Of a DNA stretch of 5,096 nt, positions 1-5,096 are shown piece after piece. Position numbers and translations under genes: made by a program. Within the stretch, counting starts at the first letter, position 1, and the number at the start of each line of letters is the position of its first letter. Source of the stretch: an uncultured Aquabacterium sp. (GTDB lineage: Bacteria > Pseudomonadota > Gammaproteobacteria > Burkholderiales > Burkholderiaceae_C); contig CALAKR010000105.1 in NCBI GenBank assembly GCA_937923225.1, forward strand, positions 1 to 5,096, in the 5' to 3' direction. The notes beneath the pieces are model-generated. The model did no database searches, was not told the origin of the DNA, and worked only from the letters and a program-made list of their open reading frames with translations.

Positions 1-1
1 C

Positions 2-928
2 TTCAAGACCTATTCCGTCAGCTACCTGGAGCTGATGCAGCGGATGTGGAAGCAGGGAGGGCCGGAGGGCAAGCGTGCCGTGGGCTGGGCCCTGGCCATG
101 CTGCTGCTGATGGGCGGCGCCGGCGGCGTGCCCTTCATGGAAGACGCCGAGGACCTGATCGACGGCGTGGGCCAGATGATGGGCTACAACCTCAGTTCCA
201 AGCAGTGGCGCAAGGAGGCGCTAGCCGGCATCGTGGGCAAGGAGCTGGCCGAGTTCCTCGAGCAGGGCGTCTCTGGCCTGCCCGGTGCTCCCATCGACGT
301 GTCCGGGCGCTTGGGCATGGGCAACCTGCTGCCCGGCACCGGCCTGCTGCTGACCAAGCAAGGCCGCGAGCGGGATCTACTCGAGGTGGTGGGGCCCGCG
401 GGCGATCTGGTGATGCGTGGCTTCAAGGCCGGTGGTAAGGCGCTCACGGGCGATTTCGGCGGTGCTGCGCTGGAGGTGTCTCCCACGGCGGTGCGCAATG
501 CGTTCAAGGGCGCGGACATGGCCGCCAGCGGCATGTACAAGGACACCAAGGGCTACAAAGTGATCGACACCACGCTGGCCGAGGCTGTGGCCAAGGCTGT
601 CGGCTTTCAGCCCAAGAGCGTGGCTGAGATCCAGGAAGCCAACAGCTTCATGCAGCGAGCCAAGAGCTTCTACAGCCTGACCAGCAGCGAGATAAAGGCG
701 CAGTGGGCGGATGCGCTGTTCCGCAAGGACGAGGGCGCCCTGGCGCGCGTGCGCGCACGGCTGGCCGATTGGAATCAGAACAATCCAGAGCAGCCCATCG
801 TCGTCAAGATGCCCGACGTGTGGAAGAAGGTGCGCGAGATGGGCAAGGATCGCATTGACCGTATCGCGGACAACTCGCCCAAGGCGCTGCGTCAGCAAAT
901 GCGTGAGATGGCTGCGGAGGCACGGTAA
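2..928 (+). CDS. C-terminal part of a large phage polyvalent protein (LPD38/PLxRFG-like), 5' end outside the window
   Basis: The frame is open from base 2, so this is the last 308 residues of a longer protein; the first internal ATG (base 35) is not taken as the start. The fragment begins FKTYSVSYLEL, then has a hydrophobic stretch at residues 28-44 (WALAMLLLMGGAGGVPF) and an acidic segment EDAEDLIDGVGQMMGY. A glycine-rich motif SGRLGMGNLLPGT lies around residues 101-113. The last 100 residues are charged and helical-looking. This order resembles the C-terminus of very large phage polyvalent proteins annotated as PLxRFG or LPD38 domain proteins. In that family they are thought to be carried in the virion and delivered with the DNA; this role is family knowledge plus inference. 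The assignment rests on recognition of the motif pattern, not on an alignment. It ends at TAA 926-928, upstream of the reverse-strand cargo gene. Confidence 0.85.
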   Translation, partial: FKTYSVSYLELMQRMWKQGGPEGKRAVGWALAMLLLMGGAGGVPFMEDAEDLIDGVGQMMGYNLSSKQWRKEALAGIVGKELAEFLEQGVSGLPGAPIDVSGRLGMGNLLPGTGLLLTKQGRERDLLEVVGPAGDLVMRGFKAGGKALTGDFGGAALEVSPTAVRNAFKGADMAASGMYKDTKGYKVIDTTLAEAVAKAVGFQPKSVAEIQEANSFMQRAKSFYSLTSSEIKAQWADALFRKDEGALARVRARLADWNQNNPEQPIVVKMPDVWKKVREMGKDRIDRIADNSPKALRQQMREMAAEAR

Positions 929-1068
929 TGCACAGCGGGGATCGGCGCACTACCTGGTGGGTGAAGCCCACGGCGCCGAGCCCCAGGATGATGAGCCAGT
1001 AGGTCTCAATCATCGAGCGGCGCTCGGCGAGTGGATCGGTCTTAGCGAGGTTCAAGAACGTGCCAGAT
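929..1068. other. Convergent gap between the phage polyvalent gene and the reverse-strand cargo gene
   Basis: This 140-base GC-rich gap separates two genes that point at each other. No convincing bidirectional terminator is seen. There is a small inverted repeat GTGGG/CCCAC (957-961 and 967-971) and another, CGAGC/GCTCG (1014-1018 and 1022-1026), but neither has a T tract. Two weak reading frames exist. One is a 24-codon forward ORF starting at the ATG that overlaps the upstream stop (928-1002). The other is a reverse ORF from ATG 1013 to 804, whose first residues include the hydrophobic run YWLIILGLGAVGF. The reverse ORF lacks a Shine-Dalgarno and runs antisense into the upstream gene, where its codon bias is lost. 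Neither is called as a gene. Confidence 0.5.
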
Positions 1069-1818
1069 TCAGTTTTTCCGCATTCTGAATAGCCCGTCAC
1101 CTTGATATGCTCCGCAGCGCCCTTGTCTCGGGATCGTGCCAGCGTAAGGTAGTGATCCGGTAGTATTAATCCAGCTCCACCCATTCATGTTGAATGTCGA
1201 GCAGACATATATTTCCGCACCCTTGGGTAGATTTCGAGTATCTCTTATATAGTAGGTGGTGTTAAATGTGTAGTCTGGGCATCCTCCAGCCTCAGTGCGG
1301 TACACGGCCATTCCCCATGGGAGATTGGTGTGGCAGCTCTTGCTCAAATCGCCACCATCAACTACTTGAAACTCGCGCCATGCCACCCATGATGGACTTG
1401 CGGTAGTTTGGAGAATGATTGTTCTGACAGGGATTTCCTTCAGATTTTTGTATTCGATCCACTTGTTGTCTTCCGTGTACCCCGAGATTTCTCCAAAGTG
1501 AAACCACTCGCCTGCGTCATTTCGCCCCCAAACATGATGGACAGTATTGCCTGCTGGATTTTGCGAGGGAAGCATGCGCAATTTCAAGAAGACTCTCTCG
1601 GAACCGAGGTCAATATCTATCCACTGAGTAGGGCCTCCTCCAGCATTCCATGAGGTATTTGGATTGCCATCCGCCGCTTTCGTCATGTCGGCAACGTTGC
1701 CGGACGCGTTGGTGATTGAGATCGGCAGCAGCACGCCGGGGCTTTGTGCGGATGCACCCGCCGCGAACATTGCAGCAGCTGTTCCAATTGACGCAGCCAC
1801 CAACTTGAATGATTTCAT
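1069..1818 (-). CDS. Secreted protein with F5/8 type C (discoidin-like) domain; probable prophage moron
   Basis: A 249-residue protein with a Sec signal peptide: a Lys-containing N-terminus, a hydrophobic Ala-rich core and the cleavage motif GASA before Gln25. Residues about 30-153 look like an F5/8 type C (galactose-binding-like) beta-sandwich: DGNPNTSW (50-57), QWIDIDLGS (65-73), VHHVWGRNDAGEWFHFGEI (93-111) and the closing strand SWVAWREFQVV (143-153). Such domains usually bind glycans or lipids. Residues 154-249 form a second region with the only four cysteines (162, 180, 206, 235), suited to two disulfides in the periplasm or outside the cell; I do not recognise it. ATG 1816-1818 is preferred to TTG 1822-1824 because the Shine-Dalgarno GGAGGAG lies 9 bases from the ATG and only 3 from the TTG. 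The gene opposes the phage genes and is nearer 50% GC, so it looks like acquired cargo expressed from the prophage. The ligand and role are unknown; surface modification, adhesion or superinfection exclusion are guesses. Confidence 0.92.
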   Translation of the reverse strand: MKSFKLVAASIGTAAAMFAAGASAQSPGVLLPISITNASGNVADMTKAADGNPNTSWNAGGGPTQWIDIDLGSERVFLKLRMLPSQNPAGNTVHHVWGRNDAGEWFHFGEISGYTEDNKWIEYKNLKEIPVRTIILQTTASPSWVAWREFQVVDGGDLSKSCHTNLPWGMAVYRTEAGGCPDYTFNTTYYIRDTRNLPKGAEIYVCSTFNMNGWSWINTTGSLPYAGTIPRQGRCGAYQGDGLFRMRKN

Positions 1819-1827
1819 TTGCAACTA

Positions 1828-1834
1828 CTCCTCC
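1828..1834 (-). promoter_or_regulatory. Strong ribosome binding site of the secreted discoidin-like protein
   Basis: CTCCTCC on the forward strand reads GGAGGAG on the reverse strand. It lies nine bases before ATG 1818 and three before the alternative TTG 1824. The spacing favours the ATG and gives a normal signal peptide beginning MKSFKLV. It is stronger than the site of the phage gene at 2054, so this gene is probably translated well once transcribed. Confidence 0.8.
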
Positions 1835-2053
1835 AGTGTGTGAAGTCATGCATGCTAATAGAGTTTTGCCCTTGTATTTTTAGATTTCCCCTATTGAGCT
1901 GTGAATAAATTACTGCAACCTATTGGTTATTAAGCAAACTATTACTTTGCTAACTATTGGAGTAATGAAAATGTAATTGGTCGCACACTTTCGCGGAGCG
2001 CGTGCCCCGGCTAGGGTTCGACCAATGGATGCACGCCCGGGAAACTGCGGGCC
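1835..2053. promoter_or_regulatory. Divergent control region, AT-rich up to about 1980, with short repeats and a dyad
   Basis: This 219-base stretch between divergent genes has no credible ORF. Bases 1841-1980 are about 32% GC (45 of 140 by hand count), far below the phage genes; composition jumps back up near 1981. It should hold the promoter of the reverse-strand secreted gene and possibly one for the forward structural genes. Candidate boxes are weak. On the reverse strand, TTGCTT (1937-1932) is followed after 17 bases by AGTAAT (1914-1909). On the forward strand, TTGCTA (1947-1952) is followed after 19 bases by TGTAAT (1972-1977). Neither matches consensus well, so the region is supported better than any exact promoter. 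An 8-base palindrome CATGCATG lies at 1847-1854. Confidence 0.5.
1891..1960. repeat. Cluster of CTATT repeats around an AGCAAA/TTTGCT dyad; possible operator
   Basis: CTATT begins at 1891, 1920, 1939 and 1954. Two copies extend to CTATTGG (1920-1926 and 1954-1960), 34 bases apart. Between them is an inverted repeat AGCAAA (1933-1938) and TTTGCT (1946-1951) with a 7-base spacer. Read on the reverse strand, 1960-1941 and 1926-1909 form an imperfect longer direct repeat starting CCAATAG and ending AGTAAT. Dyads of this size beside a promoter are typical of regulator sites. In DNA this AT-rich, chance repeats are also common, so the operator role is a guess. Confidence 0.35.
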
Positions 2054-3043
2054 ATGCCATCCACCCCCAAGCCCATCGGCCCGTTCCCCCTCGGAATGGA
2101 CAACCGCGCGCCCGACTTCAAGCTCGGGCTGCCCGAGGGCGCCGGCCACCTGCTGCGTGATGCGCTCAACGTCGATGTGACGGCCCAGGGCTCGCTCAAG
2201 ACGCGAGGCGGTTATGCGTTGGCGGAGCAGGGCCTGGACTGCCATTCGGGCTGGTCGCCGCTCGATGGCTCCTATGGCCTGTACTGCGACAGCGGCGATA
2301 TCTTCCGCATCGATGTGGATGCCTCGGGCGCCACCACGCGCACCCAGGTCGCCGCGGGCTACGGCCGGGTCACGCCCGTGGTCTATGCCGAGGTCAACGA
2401 GGCTGTGTACTTCACGGACGGCATCCGCGTAGGCTCCTACCACCCCGTGCCTGGCCCGACGCCGCGCTGGCTCGATGCCCAGCCGCAGGTCGTGGGCGAT
2501 GTGCAGTTCTCGGTCATGCCTGCAGGCAGCAGCATTGCCTACCAGGGCGGCCGGCTGCTGGTGGCTGTGGGATCGGCGCTGATCTACAGCGAGCCGTTTA
2601 CGGCGGGCCTGCGCGACGAGTCGCGGGGCTTCGAGATTTTCCCGGCGCCCATCACCTGCATCGCGGCCGTGGAGGCCGGGGTGTTCGTGATGGCGGACAA
2701 GACCTATTTCCTGGCCGGCGGCCTGCCGGCGCAGTCCATGCGCGCGGTGTTGCCGTACGGCGCGCTGCAGCAGCAGGCCGGGTATCGGCTCGCGGCCACG
2801 GGTGGCACGGACGGCGCGCACTGGATGAGCACGCGCGGCATCGTCTCGGCGCGGCCCGACGGGTCGCTGGCCAACCTGCAGGCCGAGCACATCGCCATGG
2901 ATGCCTCGGGCGCTGGCGCAACGCTGTACCGCGAGGCCGACGGCATGCGCGCCATCGTGGCCACCCTCTCTCAATCCCCCAGCACTTCGGCCGGCGTGGG
3001 CTCCTATGCCCAGGCCCGGCTCGTTCGAAAGGCCCAGCCATGA
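2054..3043 (+). CDS. Conserved phage virion protein, possibly beta-propeller-like (tail hub or nozzle region)
   Basis: A 329-residue protein with no signal peptide or membrane segment. Its early motif, RDALNVDVTAQGSLKTRGGY (residues 35-54), is followed by repeated short beta-strand and turn units: GSYGLYCDSGDIFRIDVDAS (72-91), NEAVYFTDGIRVGSY (115-129), GGRLLVAVGSALIYSEPF (165-182), AGVFVMADKTYFLAGG (208-223) and GATLYREADGMRAIVATLS (288-306). This pattern resembles a conserved structural protein found upstream of tail-fibre genes in many phages. The strand-turn repeats suggest a beta-propeller comparable in idea to the P22 gp10 tail nozzle; that comparison is inference from pattern only. The frame has a stop at 2012-2014 and ATG 2054 is the first good start, but only a weak GGGA precedes it. 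The gene overlaps the next by four bases. It is the first gene after the reverse-strand cargo, so its transcription must read through from upstream or start in the AT-rich region. Confidence 0.93.
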   Translation: MPSTPKPIGPFPLGMDNRAPDFKLGLPEGAGHLLRDALNVDVTAQGSLKTRGGYALAEQGLDCHSGWSPLDGSYGLYCDSGDIFRIDVDASGATTRTQVAAGYGRVTPVVYAEVNEAVYFTDGIRVGSYHPVPGPTPRWLDAQPQVVGDVQFSVMPAGSSIAYQGGRLLVAVGSALIYSEPFTAGLRDESRGFEIFPAPITCIAAVEAGVFVMADKTYFLAGGLPAQSMRAVLPYGALQQQAGYRLAATGGTDGAHWMSTRGIVSARPDGSLANLQAEHIAMDASGAGATLYREADGMRAIVATLSQSPSTSAGVGSYAQARLVRKAQP

Positions 3044-3552
3044 ACACCAACCACGCCATCCCCTGCGGCTTTGTTTACGACCTGGTGCTGCGCCGCCGCG
3101 CCGACGACGCGCTGGTGCACCGGGAGCGCCTGCACAACCGCGTCCCGGGCGAGGGCCTGGACCTGATCGCCAATGCCTGTTTCAAAGGCGCGGCCATGCC
3201 GGCCAACCTGTTCATCGGGCTGTGGTCCGGCTCCTATGTGCCCAACGGCACCGAGACGGCCGCCACGCTGCCTTCTCTGGTGACCGAGGTCACGCAGTAC
3301 GACGGGGCTACGCGCAAGGCCTGGGTGCCGGGCAGCGTTTCGGCCGGCGGCGTGAGCAACGAGCTGAGCCTGGCGCGGTTCAGCTTCACCGGCATGCAGA
3401 CCGTCAACGGCGTGTTCGTGAGCAGCAGTGCGGGCAAGGGCTCGGACACCGGCGCGCTGCTGTCCATCGTGCGCCTGCCGGTGGCACGCACCGTCGATCC
3501 CGCCTTCTATCTGGAGATCCTGGCGGGCTTCCAGTTCATTTCCGTTTCCTGA
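3040..3552 (+). CDS. Conserved phage structural protein of unknown function (170 residues)
   Basis: The start ATG overlaps the stop of the upstream gene (ATGA, 3040-3043) and follows an AAAGG ribosome site at 3028-3032 with a seven-base spacing, so translation is probably coupled. The product is soluble and beta-rich. Recognisable segments are NRVPGEGLDLIANACFKG (residues 33-50), LFIGLWSGSYVPNGTETAAT (57-76), GVSNELSLARFSFTG (103-117) and a C-terminal LEILAGFQFIS. The order 'small domain lead, then FIGLWxGxY, then SNxxxxRFxF, then GGxxLxI' recalls a small protein often found among phage tail genes. Its exact role is not known. Position between two other virion-type genes supports a minor tail or fibre-associated component. 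No enzyme motif is visible. Confidence 0.92.
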   Translation: MNTNHAIPCGFVYDLVLRRRADDALVHRERLHNRVPGEGLDLIANACFKGAAMPANLFIGLWSGSYVPNGTETAATLPSLVTEVTQYDGATRKAWVPGSVSAGGVSNELSLARFSFTGMQTVNGVFVSSSAGKGSDTGALLSIVRLPVARTVDPAFYLEILAGFQFISVS

Positions 3553-3576
3553 TCCAGCTTTCTGAGGACCACCACC

Positions 3577-4035
3577 ATGACGACCAAAGCCTCTACCGGC
3601 CTTCGCAATCACATGCTCGCCACGGGCTCGCTCAAGGCGGCCCTGGATGGCGGCTTCCTGGAGCTGTACGGCTGCCCGGAGATCTCGATTCCGGCCACGG
3701 CCGACGCCGCGCTGGACCCTGTCGTGCACAAGCTGCTGGCCCGGATCTACAGCGACGGCACCTCTGCGGGCCTGACGCTCAGCACCACGGCGGCCGATGG
3801 CTTCATCGAGAAGCTGGACTCCCAGACCTGGACCGGCACGGTGATCGAGTCCGGTACGGTGCGGTTTTTCCGCTTCGTAGGCGCCAGTGATGCGGGAGGC
3901 CTGTCCATCACGCTGCCGCGCCTGCAGGGGACTGTGGCGCGCGCGGGCGCCGACCTGAACATCACCAGCGTGGATCTGGCGGTGGGCGCGCCGCAGGCGG
4001 TCAACTTCTTCTCCATCGCGCTGCCGGCGTTCTGA
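3577..4035 (+). CDS. Conserved phage structural protein of unknown function (152 residues)
   Basis: ATG 3577 is preceded by GAGGA at 3564-3568 with eight bases between, and lies 24 bases after the previous stop, in the same transcription unit. The protein starts with a short helix-like lead, STGLRNHMLATGSLKAALDG (residues 6-25), then FLELYGCPE, then beta-rich sequence. VRFFRFVGASDAGGLSITLP (residues 94-113) and GADLNITSVDLAVGAPQAVN (123-142) match the feel of a conserved protein that phages often encode next to tail genes, typically with a WFRF-like strand and a GADLN motif. Function is not established; a beta-sandwich tail or decoration component is the likely reading. It ends at TGA 4033-4035. 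Confidence 0.92.
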   Translation: MTTKASTGLRNHMLATGSLKAALDGGFLELYGCPEISIPATADAALDPVVHKLLARIYSDGTSAGLTLSTTAADGFIEKLDSQTWTGTVIESGTVRFFRFVGASDAGGLSITLPRLQGTVARAGADLNITSVDLAVGAPQAVNFFSIALPAF

Positions 4036-4048
4036 TCGGGGCGCGGGC

Positions 4049-4720
4049 ATGGCTGCTGGAACGCTCGTCTACGAGGCCGGGGCCCTGGTACCCCAGGCCG
4101 ACGTGCTCGTGGCCGTGGTGGCTGCCGATGATCCCTACCTGGGCCTGGACTTCCAGGACCTGATCGATGCGGCGCACTGGGCGTTCGGCTGGAACGGGGA
4201 TGCGATCAACCCGTCGCGCGGCTTCCTGGACCTGGGCCTGCCACCGGCGCCGGACTTCGAGGTCCGCGCTCCGGCCCAGCTGGTGCGCACGATCAACGTG
4301 GGCCTGTACCAGGTCACAGTGGCCGGTGAGCCCGTCAGTGTCACGGCGGACGTCACTCTGCTGTACAAGGACGCGAACGAGGGCGTGCATGAGTTCGACC
4401 TGGACGCGGCCGGTGCTGTGGTCAAGCCGGTCAACGTGCCTTCAACGGTGCAGGAGCTGCGCCTGGTGAGCCTGGGCGGCGGCATCCAGGTACTCGACGG
4501 CGAGGTGTTGCTGGGCGAGATCACGGCAGCCGAACTGGCGGGCACGGAATTCGAGTGGCACGAGATGCGGCCCTATGCGCTTTCAGCGACGGACCGTGTG
4601 CAGGCCGATGGCGCCTTCAACGGCATTGATCGCCTTGCTGCCTTCTGGTGGAACGGCACCAGCGGAGGCGGCCCCTCCGAGTTCTGGACCGACATCCTGC
4701 TGGCGCGCGAGGAGGTGTGA
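4049..4720 (+). CDS. Unrecognised phage protein, probable virion component (223 residues)
   Basis: It starts 13 bases after the previous stop. The ribosome site is weak (GGGG at 4038-4041, seven bases before ATG 4049), so translation may depend on the gene upstream. The protein is acidic and beta-rich with no signal peptide, membrane segment or catalytic motif that I can see. Landmarks are FQDLIDAAHWAFGWNGDAIN (residues 35-54), TINVGLYQVTVAGEPVSVTA (81-100), LLYKDANEGVHEFDLDAAG (104-122) and an aromatic C-terminal part with FEWHEMRPYAL and AAFWWNGTSGGGPSEFW (195-211). Placement between conserved tail-region genes argues for a structural or fibre-attachment role, but this is context only. Its stop TGA 4718-4720 shares one base with the start of the next gene. 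Confidence 0.9.
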   Translation: MAAGTLVYEAGALVPQADVLVAVVAADDPYLGLDFQDLIDAAHWAFGWNGDAINPSRGFLDLGLPPAPDFEVRAPAQLVRTINVGLYQVTVAGEPVSVTADVTLLYKDANEGVHEFDLDAAGAVVKPVNVPSTVQELRLVSLGGGIQVLDGEVLLGEITAAELAGTEFEWHEMRPYALSATDRVQADGAFNGIDRLAAFWWNGTSGGGPSEFWTDILLAREEV

Positions 4721-5096
4721 TGCTGATCCACAAGGACCTCAAGGGCGATGCCGGCGGGCCAGAGCACCAGGCCCTGAAGGGCATGCTGGATGTGGGCAAC
4801 ACCTTCATGACCGACCGGCGCGACGGCAGCGAGGTGCAGCGCTCGGGCGAGTTCGTCACCATGCGCCGCACGGGTGGCGAGGTCGTGCAGCTGGTGTCGC
4901 TGTGGGAGCCGCCGGACGCGCGCCGCCTGACGGATGGCTATGCACAGGCCGTGCCCGACGACGTGGCGCCGCCTGCCCCGGGCGCGCCCGACGCAGTACC
5001 CCGGGTGCAGCTCATGGCGTCTGCGCTCGACGAGCAGCAGGGGCCGCTGTCCTTCGGCAACCTGGCCGCTTCCAAGCTGCAGACCCGCGTGCCGCG
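4720..5096 (+). CDS. 5' part of an unrecognised phage gene, probably tail or fibre related
   Basis: ATG 4720-4722 overlaps the upstream stop by one base (TGATG), preceded by a very strong ribosome site GAGGAGGTG at 4709-4717. The frame stays open for 125 codons to the window end, so the C-terminus is missing. The visible part starts MLIHKDLKGDAGGPEHQALK. It has a compact charged region with repeated strands (FVTMRRTGGEVVQLVSLWEP, residues 45-64) and then a Pro/Ala/Asp-rich linker at about 78-95. A new segment follows, VQLMASALDEQQGPLSFGNL (96-115). The linker suggests a modular protein with an N-terminal attachment domain. The codon use matches the genes before it. No domain is recognised, and fibre or chaperone functions are possible only by context. 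Confidence 0.88.
   Translation, partial: MLIHKDLKGDAGGPEHQALKGMLDVGNTFMTDRRDGSEVQRSGEFVTMRRTGGEVVQLVSLWEPPDARRLTDGYAQAVPDDVAPPAPGAPDAVPRVQLMASALDEQQGPLSFGNLAASKLQTRVP

Noticed and set aside
957..1026. Two short inverted repeats as a terminator between convergent genes
   Set aside because: The stems are only 5 bp and lack a following T tract on either strand, so a rho-independent terminator is not supported.
1067..1090. ATTCAG/CTGAAT inverted repeat at the end of the secreted gene
   Set aside because: The 6-bp stem with a 12-base loop is weak and contains the stop codon. It is AT-rich and not followed by a usable T run on the reverse strand.
1408..1653. 81-codon forward ORF inside the secreted gene
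   Set aside because: It is antisense to the discoidin-like domain, has no ribosome site and no recognisable protein features.
929..2053. Diversity-generating retroelement, toxin-antitoxin pair or transposon as the source of the insertion
   Set aside because: No reverse transcriptase, template or variable repeat, transposase, terminal inverted repeats or paired toxin-antitoxin genes can be seen. A single secreted protein gene explains the block.
1910..2974. 354-codon reverse ORF opposite the 329-residue structural gene
   Set aside because: It is antisense to a gene with conserved phage-type sequence. Its product is Arg/Ala/His-rich as expected from the reverse reading of GC-rich DNA, and its start lies inside the opposite gene without a ribosome site.
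2901..3890. 329-codon forward ORF in another frame
   Set aside because: It overlaps three genes with better starts, coupling and conserved motifs. Its Arg/Pro/Gly-rich product looks like a frame-shifted reading.
3004..4050. 348-codon reverse ORF across two structural genes
   Set aside because: It spans the intergenic gap and both forward genes, with low-complexity Arg/Gln/Gly/Ala content. Long antisense frames are common in DNA this GC-rich.

Overview
The window is a stretch of a tailed bacteriophage or prophage. Its genes resemble conserved virion proteins of phages that infect GC-rich Proteobacteria. The phage genes are about 65% GC by hand count of sample lines and strongly prefer G or C at third codon positions. 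This, with the look of the proteins, fits a beta-proteobacterial host of the Comamonadaceae/Burkholderiales type. That host assignment is inference; no host gene or attachment site is visible.

Layout, left to right. (1) Bases 2-928 (+) hold the C-terminal 308 residues of a very large phage polyvalent protein of the LPD38/PLxRFG type, probably a virion internal or ejected protein. (2) Bases 929-1068 are a short convergent gap with only doubtful small ORFs. (3) Bases 1069-1818 (-) encode a secreted protein with a signal peptide, an F5/8 type C (discoidin-like) domain and a four-cysteine C-terminal region. This gene runs against the phage genes and is clearly poorer in GC. (4) Bases 1835-2053 are a control region, very AT-rich up to about 1980, with short repeats and a dyad. 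(5) Bases 2054-5096 (+) hold five tightly packed virion-type genes: a 329-residue conserved structural protein, three smaller proteins of 170, 152 and 223 residues, and the start of a sixth-type gene cut by the window end.

Interpretation. The forward genes look like one late structural transcription unit, with neighbours overlapping or separated by 24 bases or fewer. The unit is interrupted only between the polyvalent protein and the 329-residue protein, where a reverse-strand, AT-richer, independently controlled gene sits. This is the classic layout of a moron, or lysogenic-conversion cargo gene. Its product should be exported by the host and may bind a surface glycan or other ligand. That makes it the most interesting item here. 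No CRISPR array, tRNA, transposase, integrase or recognised defence system was seen.
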